Origin: Microtetraspora niveoalba
Lineage (GTDB): Bacteria > Actinomycetota > Actinomycetes > Streptosporangiales > Streptosporangiaceae
Assembly: GCF_001570405.1 (NCBI RefSeq)
Contig: NZ_BBYM01000018.1
Location: 62,001-126,000 of the forward strand
Length of the DNA: 64,000 nt
Reading direction: 5' to 3'
In this document: positions 49,171 to 56,624 of the stretch, in pieces
How the letters are laid out: each line of letters starts with the position of its first letter
Position numbering within the stretch: the stretch's first letter is position 1
The notes under the pieces: generated by a model
Seen by the model: only the letters and a program-made list of their open reading frames with translations
What the model was told of the DNA's origin: nothing
The model's database searches: none
Translations under genes and position numbers: made by a program

Positions 49171-49203
49171 TATGGCACGTCGTCATAAAACGGAGGACCA
49201 GGC

Positions 49204-49869
49204 GTGGACACCAACACCGCCCAGGAACGCGAGCCGCTGTCCAAGCTGCTCTATCACGGCACGTCCGAGGCCCACCGGGCCGCCGAGAACACCCCGTACA
49301 TGCTCGCCCTGTTCCAGGGCAGGCTGCCCAAGGACGCCTACGTCGCCTGGCTGGTCCGGTTCCACGCCGTGTACTCGGAGCTGGAGCGCACCACGGGCGC
49401 CCTGCGCGAGGACCCGGCCGTCGGCTCGCTCCACCTGCCCCAGCTCAACCGGACGGAGGCCATCGAACGCGACCTCGCGCACTTCAACGGCCCCGGCTGG
49501 CGGGACTCCCTGCGCACCTCCCCGGCCACCGACGCGTACGTGGCGCGGCTGCGCCGGGTCCGCGAGGAATGGCCGCTCGGCCTGGTCCCCCATCAGTGGA
49601 TCCGCTACGCCGGCTATCTGCACGGCGGGGCGACGCTGGCCAAGCTGCTCCGCACGACGTACGGGCTGAGCGACGGGGCCGGCCTGGCGTTCTACGACTT
49701 CACCGAGATCGAGGACAACCGCGCCTTCATCTCCGACTACCACGCCCGGATGAACGCGGTGCCCGTCGCCGCGCACGACATCGAGCCGCTGGTGGAGGAG
49801 GGCAACCACGCCTTCCGCGGCAACGCGGCGATCACGGTCGAGCTGGGCGAGGAGTTCGGCGTCTCCTGA
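49204..49869 (+). CDS. Heme oxygenase-like protein lacking the distal Asp
   Basis: A 221-residue helical protein of the heme oxygenase fold. The proximal His is present (SEAHRAAEN, His24). The distal helix, normally RYLGDLSGG, reads RYAGYLHGG (134-142), so the Asp that organises the active-site water is Tyr138 and the Ser is His140. In human HO-1, loss of that Asp turns the enzyme into a peroxidase-like form, so activity may differ. An acidic C-terminus follows. GGAGG lies 9 nt before the start. It is divergent from the TetR gene and convergent with the redox operon. Confidence 0.82.
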   Translation: MDTNTAQEREPLSKLLYHGTSEAHRAAENTPYMLALFQGRLPKDAYVAWLVRFHAVYSELERTTGALREDPAVGSLHLPQLNRTEAIERDLAHFNGPGWRDSLRTSPATDAYVARLRRVREEWPLGLVPHQWIRYAGYLHGGATLAKLLRTTYGLSDGAGLAFYDFTEIEDNRAFISDYHARMNAVPVAAHDIEPLVEEGNHAFRGNAAITVELGEEFGVS

Positions 49870-49887
49870 CCGCGCGGAACCCCGAAC

Positions 49888-49912
49888 GGCCGCCCCCCGA
49901 AGGAGGGCGGCC
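49888..49912. terminator. Bidirectional terminator hairpin
   Basis: GGCCGCCC pairs with GGGCGGCC around a 9-nt loop, followed by TTCGTC. It lies between the converging heme oxygenase 1 and ferredoxin gene ends. Confidence 0.6.
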
Positions 49913-49939
49913 TTCGTCATGCCGGTCCCGCGGCTCCCG

Positions 49940-50128
49940 TCACACCGTCCTGATCGCCTGCAGCGGGCACGCTTCGACGGCCGCGCGGGTGTTGGCCTCG
50001 GCCTCCGGCGTGACCTCGTCCACCAGGACCCTGCCGTAGCCCCACTCGTCCAGCGCGAACACCTCGGGGGCGAAGCGCTTGCAGTAACCCTTGCCGTCGC
50101 ACGCGGCGGCGTCGATCACGACCTTCAT
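49940..50128 (-). CDS. 3Fe-4S ferredoxin
   Basis: A 62-residue small ferredoxin with ACDGKGYC (Cys10, Cys16) and EACPLQAI (Cys54). Three Cys with the CX5C...CP arrangement bind a [3Fe-4S] cluster, as in ferredoxins that feed cytochromes P450. Its start overlaps the NuoF-like stop by 4 nt, and that gene overlaps heme oxygenase 2, so the three are one operon. It likely passes electrons from the flavoprotein to heme oxygenase. Confidence 0.92.
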   Translation of the reverse strand: MKVVIDAAACDGKGYCKRFAPEVFALDEWGYGRVLVDEVTPEAEANTRAAVEACPLQAIRTV

Positions 50129-51345
50129 CGTTCCTCCAGAGAGACGCGGAACCTCGTGTCCGCGGTGACAGGGAAGCCGGCACACCGCGCGCACGCCCCC
50201 TCGACGTGCGCGCGGACGGTGTCGCGGTGGTGCCGGAAGAGCGACCCGACCAGGACCGACACGGCGTCGGGCGTGGCGCAGTCGCCCCGCCCTGCCAGCG
50301 CCTCCCCCCACCGTTCGAGCTGCTCCACGTCGCCCGGCGTGGCGGCGCCGGCGGCCAGCCGGGCGAGCACGTCGGCCACACCGGCCGTGCCTTTGACGCA
50401 CGACCCGCACTGCCGGGCGTTCTCCCGGTCGAAGAAGGCCGCGACGTCGGCGGCCGCGCCGACCGGGCAGTCCCCGGCCAGCAGGACGAACGCGCCGCAG
50501 CCCAGTGTGCCGCCGGCCTCGGCGAACGCGGCGTGGGTGAGCGGCAGGCCGAGGGCCGCGGGAGGCAGCAGCCCGCCCGCGAAGCCGCCGGCGAGCACGC
50601 CCGTCACGCCGTCGGCGGTCCCCCGGTGGGCGGTGACGAGCTCGCGCAGCGGCACGCCGTACGGGACCTCGTAGAGGGCGGCGGGCGTGCCCGCGCCGGA
50701 CAGCGTCGCCAGGAAGGTGCCCGGCGACTCGGGCGTGCCGTACGCCCGGTAGGCGTCCGGCCCGAGCCGCACCGCGAGCGCGAGCTGGGCGAGCGTCTCA
50801 GCGTTGCTGACCAGGGTGGGCGCGCCACGCAGCCCCGCCTGCCAGGGGCGGGGCGGCTTCGCGGCGGGCAGCGCGGGTCCGCCGCCGACCGCGCGCACGA
50901 CCGCCGTCTCCTCCCCCGCCACGTACGCGGCGGGCGCCCGCACGATCTCGACGGTGTCACCGTCGCGGGCCTCGTCGAGGCGGTGGGCGGCGCGGGCGTC
51001 GCTGACGTACACGTACGCGCGGGCGGCCCCGACGGCCCGCGCGGCCAGGGTCAGGCCGCGCAGGACGAGGCCGGGACGCTCGCGCAGCAGGAAGCGGTCC
51101 TTGGCGGAGGCGGGCTCGCCCTCCTCGCCGTTGGCGATCACGTACCGGACGGGCTCCGCGGCCGCGGCGACCGAGCGCAGCTTGACGGCCAGCGGGAAAC
51201 CGGCGCCGCCGCGCCCCCGCACACCGGCGGCCGCGGCGATCTCGATGATCTCGGCGGCCGAGGGGCCGGGGGACGGCGGCCGCTCCGGATCGGGGCCGAG
51301 CAGGCGCGCGGCCCGCAGCGGGCGGGCCGGCAAGGGGAAACTCAT
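50125..51345 (-). CDS. NuoF-like NADH:ferredoxin oxidoreductase (51-kDa subunit homologue)
   Basis: A 406-residue flavoprotein related to the complex I NuoF subunit. It has the FMN/NADH motifs GVRGRGGAGFPLAVK (41-55), ANGEEGEPASAKDR (71-84) and YVAGEETAV, and an iron-sulfur region QCGSCVKGT. The canonical CxxCxxC is incomplete: Cys313 and Cys316 are present, the third position is Gly319, and the distant ligand Cys356 is kept. Two extra Cys are at 385 and 388. A stand-alone protein cannot be part of complex I; between a heme oxygenase and a ferredoxin it is best read as their NADH-dependent reductase. ATGA overlaps occur at both ends. Confidence 0.85.
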   Translation of the reverse strand: MSFPLPARPLRAARLLGPDPERPPSPGPSAAEIIEIAAAAGVRGRGGAGFPLAVKLRSVAAAAEPVRYVIANGEEGEPASAKDRFLLRERPGLVLRGLTLAARAVGAARAYVYVSDARAAHRLDEARDGDTVEIVRAPAAYVAGEETAVVRAVGGGPALPAAKPPRPWQAGLRGAPTLVSNAETLAQLALAVRLGPDAYRAYGTPESPGTFLATLSGAGTPAALYEVPYGVPLRELVTAHRGTADGVTGVLAGGFAGGLLPPAALGLPLTHAAFAEAGGTLGCGAFVLLAGDCPVGAAADVAAFFDRENARQCGSCVKGTAGVADVLARLAAGAATPGDVEQLERWGEALAGRGDCATPDAVSVLVGSLFRHHRDTVRAHVEGACARCAGFPVTADTRFRVSLEER

Positions 51346-51998
51346 GCCACCAGGTACTCGGGCAGCCGCTTGCCGATCTCGACGATGACCTCGGTGTTGA
51401 GCTGGTAGGCGAGCACGGTCTCGGAGACGATCCGCCTGGCCTCGACCTCGTCCGGGGCGAGCGCGTCGAGCCGGTCGCGGTAGGCGGCCTTGAACGCCTT
51501 GAGGTCCGGGATGCCGGAAAAGAGGTAGAACCGCGCGCCCGCCGCGTCGCCGAACCGGTACGCGCGCTCGGCGACCTTGCGGATCACCTGGCCGCCGGAG
51601 AGGTCGCCGAGATAGCGGGTGTAGTGGTGGGCGATGAACCCGCCCGGCCACTCGGCGATCTGGTTGATCCGGGCGACGTAGGTCAACGTGGGCTTGGACG
51701 GGGTGATCTCGTCGCGCCAGTTCTCCCCGTACAGCTCCTCCAGGTCGGCTTCCAAGGCGGGCACCCGCTCCAGCTCCGGCGTCACGAACGGACCGGCCAC
51801 CGGGTCGCCGGCGAGGGCCCGCCCCGCCTCCTCGAGCGCCACGTAGGCGAAGTAGTGCTGGGCCACCATCTCGGCGTACCCCTCCCGGGAGACGCGCCCG
51901 GCCATCAGCGCCTCAAGGAACGCGGTCTGCTCCGCCTCCTCGTGGTCGCGCCAGGTCGCCTTCTTGAGCCGCTCGGCGAAGGTCTCGGTTGCAGTCAT
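51342..51998 (-). CDS. Heme oxygenase (biliverdin-producing)
   Basis: A 218-residue canonical heme oxygenase. The proximal His19 is in TWRDHEEAEQTAF, and the distal helix YTRYLGDLSGGQVIRKV (GDLSGG 131-136, Asp132) is intact. It cleaves heme to biliverdin, CO and Fe2+ using O2 and electrons. The ATG at 51998 follows a ribosome site GGAGTCC. It heads an operon with the NuoF-like reductase and ferredoxin, under a promoter with the shared ACGACA dyad. Confidence 0.93.
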   Translation of the reverse strand: MTATETFAERLKKATWRDHEEAEQTAFLEALMAGRVSREGYAEMVAQHYFAYVALEEAGRALAGDPVAGPFVTPELERVPALEADLEELYGENWRDEITPSKPTLTYVARINQIAEWPGGFIAHHYTRYLGDLSGGQVIRKVAERAYRFGDAAGARFYLFSGIPDLKAFKAAYRDRLDALAPDEVEARRIVSETVLAYQLNTEVIVEIGKRLPEYLVA

Positions 51999-52028
51999 GC
52001 CAGGACTCCATTGCGTCGGGATGCCTTT

Positions 52029-52064
52029 TAACGACAGAGTGTCAGCAACGCCGATGAGGGTCAA
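52029..52064 (-). promoter_or_regulatory. Heme oxygenase 2 promoter and operator
   Basis: On the minus strand TTGACC (52064-52059) and CACTCT (52041-52036) are 17 nt apart. The dyad TAACGACA-GAG-TGTCAGCA (52029-52047), with an intact left half, overlaps the -10. It has the same left half as the site before heme oxygenase 1. Confidence 0.65.
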
Positions 52065-52069
52065 GACTT

Positions 52070-52088
52070 TTACGACACATCGTCATGA
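52070..52088. promoter_or_regulatory. Degenerate ACGACA dyad
   Basis: TTACGACA-CAT-CGTCATGA (within 52070-52088) matches the heme-locus dyad with a weaker right half. It lies between the divergent heme oxygenase 2 and permease operons. Confidence 0.45.
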
Positions 52089-52159
52089 ACGGCGGCGCAC
52101 GCCCGCAAGCACCGGCCCGACGCACGCGACACTCCGGACGGCAATCCATCGTTCGGATG

Positions 52160-52174
52160 ATGACGATCTGTCAT
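52160..52174. promoter_or_regulatory. ATGAC-N5-GTCAT dyad before the permease operon
   Basis: ATGAC and GTCAT form a perfect 5-bp inverted repeat followed by AAAAA, resembling the second site upstream of heme oxygenase 1 (GTCATAAAA). It is about 140 nt before the permease gene. The rest of 51999-52302 contains the sites listed and no gene. Confidence 0.4.
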
Positions 52175-52302
52175 AAAAACCCTTCACGGGGCGGAAACCG
52201 CGGCCTACCATTCCGGGCACGTATCCAGCATTCCGGACAGCGGAACACTGAGAGAGGTGGTTCGCCATCGTCTCGTATCTCCTCCGGCGTCTGATCTCAC
52301 TG

Positions 52303-53238
52303 GTGGCCACCGTCCTCGCGGTGATCTCGCTGGTGTTCGTCCTCCTCCGGTTGTCGCCGGGCAGCCCGCTCTACACCCTGCTCGGATTCAGCTACAGCGA
52401 GGAGGGCAGGGCCGCAGTCGCCGCGCGGCTCGGCCTCGACGCGTCCATTCCCGCGCAGTACGTCCGCTACCTGCGGCAGCTCGCCGGCGGGGACCTCGGG
52501 GCGTCCGTGTTCTCCGGCCAGCCGGTCGTGGAGCTCCTCGCCCAGCGGCTGCCCGTCTCCCTGGAGCTGGGCCTGGTCGCCGGAGCGGTCTGGATGGCGC
52601 TCGGCGTCGTCGCGGGAGCGCTCGCCGCGCTCCGGCACGGCTCCCCCCTCGACGGCCTCGTACGCGTCACGAGCGTGGTCGCGCTCTCGGTGCCGAGCTT
52701 CTGGCTGGGCCTCGTGTGCGTGCTGGTCTTCGGCGTCTACGTCACCGGGGTGCTGCCGGCCGGCGGGTTCGTCCCCCTGTCGGAGGACGCGGTCCTGCAC
52801 GTCCGCGGCCTGGTCCTGCCCGCGTTCGTGCTCGGCCTGCCGGCGTTCGCCGTCGTGGCCCGCACGTTCCGCGGGTCGGTCCTCGAGGTGCTCGACCGCG
52901 ACTACGTCGCGTTCGCCGCGGCGATGGGCATGCCGCGCCACAGGCTGCTGGCCAGGGTGGCGCTGCGCAACGCCGCGATCCCCCTGGTGACCGTCATGGG
53001 GCTGATGCTCGGCATGCTGGTCAGCGGCGCGATCCTGGTGGAGAACGTGTTCGGCGTGCCGGGCCTCGGCCAGTTGATGGTCGACTCCTTCCGCCGCCAG
53101 GACTATCCGGTCGCCGCGGGCTGCTGCCTGGCCGTGGCCGTCCTCTACCTCCTCACCAACCTGCTGGTGGACCTCGCCCAGCTCGCGATCGACCCGCGCG
53201 TACGGGAGACGGTGCTGAACGGGGGGCGGGCCCGATGA
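52303..53238 (+). CDS. ABC importer permease (DppB/OppB-like)
   Basis: A 311-residue permease with six membrane helices, a periplasmic loop after helix 1 (RLSPGSPLYTLLGF) and the EAA-type loop VLDRDYVAFAAAMGMPRHRL. The formal start is GTG 52303, but no ribosome site precedes it. The frame reads IVSYLLRRLISL before it, the usual DppB N-terminus, and AGAGAGG stands nine bases before the ATC at 52267, hinting at a non-standard start. It belongs to an importer with the next two genes; no ATPase gene is in this operon. Confidence 0.88.
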   Translation: MATVLAVISLVFVLLRLSPGSPLYTLLGFSYSEEGRAAVAARLGLDASIPAQYVRYLRQLAGGDLGASVFSGQPVVELLAQRLPVSLELGLVAGAVWMALGVVAGALAALRHGSPLDGLVRVTSVVALSVPSFWLGLVCVLVFGVYVTGVLPAGGFVPLSEDAVLHVRGLVLPAFVLGLPAFAVVARTFRGSVLEVLDRDYVAFAAAMGMPRHRLLARVALRNAAIPLVTVMGLMLGMLVSGAILVENVFGVPGLGQLMVDSFRRQDYPVAAGCCLAVAVLYLLTNLLVDLAQLAIDPRVRETVLNGGRAR

Positions 53239-54155
53239 GCGCCGCGCTCCCCGCCCCTCACCGAGCCCCCGGCCGTGCCCGCCGCCGTGCCCGGTTCCTC
53301 CCGCGCGACGGCCTGACCTGGTTCGGCGCCGCCTGCGCGGCGCTGTTCTGCCTGCTCGCGGTGCTCGGGCCGCTGCTGGCGGGCGATCCGAACGCCGCCG
53401 GGCCGGACGTGCTCGCCGCCCCGAGCGCCGCGCACCCGTTCGGCACCGACCAGCTCGGCCGCGACCTGCTCGCCCGTACGGCGGCGGGCACCCGGGTGTC
53501 GCTGACGGTGAGCCTGGCCGCCGTGGCGCTGGGCCTGCTGGCCGCCCTGCCGCTCGGCGTTCTCGCGGGCCATCACGGCGGCCGGTTCCTCGACGACCTG
53601 ATCATGCGGGTGCTGGAGATCGTCCAGGCGCTGCCGATGTTCGTGCTGGCGATGTTCGTCATCGGGCTCAGCGGCACGGAGACCGCGCACCTGGGGCCGA
53701 TCCCGGTCACCATGACGGCCAAGGTCGTGCTGCTGCTCGGAGCGGCGTTCGTCCCCTACTTCGCGCGGGTGGCGCGCGCCGAAACCATGGCGGAGACCGG
53801 CCAGGAGTACGTGGCCGCGCTGCGGGTGGTGGGCGTGCCCCGGATGCGGATCCTCTTCGGCGAGGTGCTGCCGAACATCGCGCCCGCCGTGGTCGTCCAG
53901 GCGTTCCTCGCGATGGCGCTGGCCGTCTTCGCCGAGGGCGGGCTGGGCTTCCTGGGGCTGGGCGTGCAGCTCCCGCAGGCCACGCTCGGCAACCTGACCG
54001 GCGGCGGCACCGGCTATCTGCCCGCGGGCGTCTGGTGGTACTCCGTCCTGCCCGGCGCGGTCATGCTCGCCGGGATCCTCGGCTTCAACCTGATCGGCGA
54101 CGCCCTGTCCGACACTCTCGGCGGACGCGGCGCGACCCACGTGGAGAAACGATGA
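53235..54155 (+). CDS. ABC importer permease (DppC/OppC-like)
   Basis: A 306-residue permease. HPFGTDQLGRDLLARTAAGTRV is the family signature after helix 1, and QEYVAALRVVGVPRMRILFG is the EAA loop. It overlaps the DppB-like gene (ATGA) and the binding-protein gene (ATGA). Peptide-type importers of this class also carry heme in several bacteria (for example, DppBCDF with DppA or HbpA), and the setting next to heme oxygenases suggests heme or a heme precursor as substrate. Confidence 0.92.
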   Translation: MSAALPAPHRAPGRARRRARFLPRDGLTWFGAACAALFCLLAVLGPLLAGDPNAAGPDVLAAPSAAHPFGTDQLGRDLLARTAAGTRVSLTVSLAAVALGLLAALPLGVLAGHHGGRFLDDLIMRVLEIVQALPMFVLAMFVIGLSGTETAHLGPIPVTMTAKVVLLLGAAFVPYFARVARAETMAETGQEYVAALRVVGVPRMRILFGEVLPNIAPAVVVQAFLAMALAVFAEGGLGFLGLGVQLPQATLGNLTGGGTGYLPAGVWWYSVLPGAVMLAGILGFNLIGDALSDTLGGRGATHVEKR

Positions 54156-55690
54156 CCCCTTCCCTTTCCTGGTCCCGGCGTCGGTTCCTCGGGCTGCTTC
54201 CGGCCGTGCCGCTGCTCGCCGCCTGCTCGACCGGCTCCCGGGCGGGCGGCGGCGAGACGCTCAGGATCGGCGTCGCCGCCGGCCCCGGCAACCTCAACCC
54301 GCTCGACTCCGGCAGCGAGGTCACCCGCTGGATCGCCGAGCCGGTGATGGAGACGCTGTACGACTACGACGAGCGGCTGCGGTCGGTGCCGCTACTCGCC
54401 GCGGACGAGCCGGCCGTCTCCGCCGACGGGCTCACCTGGACCGTACCGCTCAAGCGCGGCGTGACGTTCCACAACGGCGACGCCTTCACCGCCGAGCACG
54501 TGGCGGCCTCGCTCGACCACGTCGCCGCGTTCGCCGGCGGCAGCGAGTGGGTCGTCTACTTCCTCGGCTACTACTCCGGCGCCCGCGCGGTCGACCCGTA
54601 CACGGTCGAGATCAGGCTCAAGCGCCCGTACGGCCTGCTCCGGTCGCACCTGACCAACCTGCCGATCACGCATCGCGCCTTCGCCGACCGCAAGGACACC
54701 ATGATGGGCACCGGGCCGTACCGGCTGGAGCGGGTCTCGGCCGGGCTGGGCTACGGCATGACGGCCCACCCGGGATATCACGGCCCACCCCCGGCGTACG
54801 CGCGGATGGAGTTCCAGATCATCCCGGACGGCTCGACCCGGGCGGTGAGCCTGCGCGCGGGCACCGTCGACCTCGCCGTCGAGCTGCCCGTCGCGGCCCT
54901 GCCGCTGCTCGCGGACCGGCCCGAGGTGACCGTCCACCGGGTGGACGCGCCGATCGACATCCTCACCTACGTCAAGGCGGGGGACCCGCCGTTCGACGAC
55001 GTGGACTTCCGCCGCGCGGTGGCCTACGCGGCCGACCGCCAGGGGGTGAACGACAAGGTGTTCGGCGGCGCCGCCGCCCTCGGCCAGGGGCCCATCGGCC
55101 CGGCCGAACGGGGATACGACCCGGACCTGCGGGTCTTTCCCGCCAGGCCGGACCCGGCGCGGGCCCGCGAACTCCTGCGCGGCGTCGCGGACCCCGCCTT
55201 CACCCTGACGGTCAGCGCCGGGCAGGTCATGGAGGACATCGCGCAGATCCTGGCCCAGGGGTGGGCGCGGGCGGGCATCTCCGTGAAGCTGGAGGTCCTC
55301 CAGGGCGGCCCCTGGGCGCAGCGCTGGATCTCCGGCGCGTACCAGATGATCATGAACCGCTTCTCCAGCGGCTTCACCAGCGGTGACGCGAACTATCTCG
55401 CCCTCTCTCCCGCCCAGTCCCGGAGCGTCCTGGCCTGCGGGTACGAGAACCGGGCCGTGGACACCGCGCTCGACCGGGTGTGGACGACCGCCGACCAGGA
55501 CGAGCGCGACCGGCTGCTCCGCGAGGTGAACGCCACGCTGGCCGAGGACGCGGTGATGTTCCCTCCGGTCTATCCCAAGATGATCGTCGGGCAGCGCGCG
55601 GGCGTGAGCCCGCTGGATCCCGCGCGGATGCGGATCAGCAGGCTGGGCACGCCCCGGCTGCGCCCGGCCGGCGGAGGGAAGCGGGGATGA
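54152..55690 (+). CDS. ABC importer substrate-binding lipoprotein (family 5)
   Basis: A 512-residue SBP_bac_5 protein. Its Tat lipoprotein signal is SRRRFLGLLPAVPLLAAC (Cys25). The body includes LAADEPAVSADGLTWTVPLK and VTFHNGDAFTAEHVAASLDH, typical of DppA/OppA proteins, with MGTGPYRLERV. In the heme locus it may bind heme or a peptide-like ligand. It is the third gene of the operon by ATGA overlap. It converges with the neocarzinostatin-like gene. Confidence 0.92.
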   Translation: MTPSLSWSRRRFLGLLPAVPLLAACSTGSRAGGGETLRIGVAAGPGNLNPLDSGSEVTRWIAEPVMETLYDYDERLRSVPLLAADEPAVSADGLTWTVPLKRGVTFHNGDAFTAEHVAASLDHVAAFAGGSEWVVYFLGYYSGARAVDPYTVEIRLKRPYGLLRSHLTNLPITHRAFADRKDTMMGTGPYRLERVSAGLGYGMTAHPGYHGPPPAYARMEFQIIPDGSTRAVSLRAGTVDLAVELPVAALPLLADRPEVTVHRVDAPIDILTYVKAGDPPFDDVDFRRAVAYAADRQGVNDKVFGGAAALGQGPIGPAERGYDPDLRVFPARPDPARARELLRGVADPAFTLTVSAGQVMEDIAQILAQGWARAGISVKLEVLQGGPWAQRWISGAYQMIMNRFSSGFTSGDANYLALSPAQSRSVLACGYENRAVDTALDRVWTTADQDERDRLLREVNATLAEDAVMFPPVYPKMIVGQRAGVSPLDPARMRISRLGTPRLRPAGGGKRG

Positions 55691-55746
55691 CCGCCCGCCC
55701 GCCGGCGTCGTGTGCGGGCGCCCCGGGATCTCGCCCGCCCCCGTTT

Positions 55747-55766
55747 CCCCGGCCCGCGGGCCGGGG
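55747..55766. terminator. Palindromic hairpin between convergent genes
   Basis: A 20-nt perfect palindrome of CCCCGGCCCG and its mirror is followed by three ACGGGCC direct repeats (55769-55799). It separates the SBP and neocarzinostatin-like genes and may terminate both. Confidence 0.5.
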
Positions 55767-55814
55767 AGACGGGCCGAGGAAACGGGCCCGAGAAACGGGC
55801 CGGGCGCCGACGGG

Positions 55815-56471
55815 TCAGGAGTGCCGCCTGGCGCGGCGTCGTACGGCGAGGAGCGCGGCCACCCCGAGCACGAGGAGGACGACGGCGATGACCGCGACGA
55901 GGCCCGCGGAGAGACCGCCGGCCTCGTCCGGCGCGGCCGCCCCGGCGGAGGGGACGGCGGACGCCGCCGGGCCCTGCGCGGGTGTGGCGGGCGGGGCCGA
56001 ACCCGGCGCCGGCGTGGCGGGTGCGGCGAACGTGACGGCCAGCCGCGCGAAGTTGGCGGTGTCCCGGGGGTTGGCGGGGTCGTTCGTCATGAGAGCGCAG
56101 GTTGTCGCGGTGCAGTCGGTGGAGCCGAAGACGGCCTCCGGCGTCATCGTGGTCTCCAGCCCGCCGTCGGCGTCGGTGGTGACCCGGGCGAAGTTCCCCG
56201 TGTCGCACGCCTTCCCCGGAGGTTGCGCGGTGTCGCAGAGGGCGACGAACAGGATGGTCTTCGGCGTGAACCCCGATCCGGTGACCGTGATCTCGGCGCC
56301 GGACGTGAGGTCGGCGCTGCGGCTCGCGGTCAGCTCCGGCCCGTCCGGGACGGCGGCGGCCGCGCCGGGCGGCGGGACGGCGAGTATGGCGAGCGCGGCG
56401 GGAACCGCGAGCGCGAAGGGGACGGCGAGCGCCGTCCCGAGCCGGATGAGCGGTGAGCGGTTGCGGGGCAC
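55815..56471 (-). CDS. Membrane-anchored neocarzinostatin-like (Ig-fold) surface protein
   Basis: A 218-residue exported protein. The signal segment LAVPFALAVPAALAILAVPP is followed by an Ig-like domain (about 40-150) with ASRSADLTSGAEITVTGSGF and two disulfide pairs (LCDTAQPPGKAC; STDCTATTC). This is the pattern of neocarzinostatin/macromomycin apoproteins. An Ala/Pro spacer, one membrane helix (GLVAVIAVVLLVLGVAALLA) and an RRRARR tail anchor it. NFAR occurs twice. GTG is the start, with AGGGAGG before it. Placed in the heme locus, it may bind heme or a related ligand at the surface; that role is inference only. Confidence 0.75.
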   Translation of the reverse strand: MPRNRSPLIRLGTALAVPFALAVPAALAILAVPPPGAAAAVPDGPELTASRSADLTSGAEITVTGSGFTPKTILFVALCDTAQPPGKACDTGNFARVTTDADGGLETTMTPEAVFGSTDCTATTCALMTNDPANPRDTANFARLAVTFAAPATPAPGSAPPATPAQGPAASAVPSAGAAAPDEAGGLSAGLVAVIAVVLLVLGVAALLAVRRRARRHS

Positions 56472-56533
56472 GGTGCCTCCCTGAGTGATCCGAAACGACC
56501 CCGATCGAGCCCCCGATGCCTTGCGGAACACTG

Positions 56534-56556
56534 TTTCACGACATAGTGTCGTAAAA
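56534..56556. promoter_or_regulatory. ACGACA dyad before the VIT transporter gene
   Basis: ACGACA-TAG-TGTCGT (56538-56552) is perfect, with TTT/AAA flanks. It lies between the divergent neocarzinostatin-like and VIT genes. It is the second-best copy of the heme-locus dyad. Confidence 0.7.
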
Positions 56557-56624
56557 CAAGACCGTGCGAACCCCCCGATTTCCCGACCTGTCCTCGCTGG
56601 TCACGGCAGGCGGAAAGGATGCAT

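Noticed and set aside
52303-55690. Importer read simply as a dipeptide transporter unrelated to heme
   Set aside because: This cannot be excluded, but its place between heme genes and the dyads in its upstream region make a heme-linked role the better reading.
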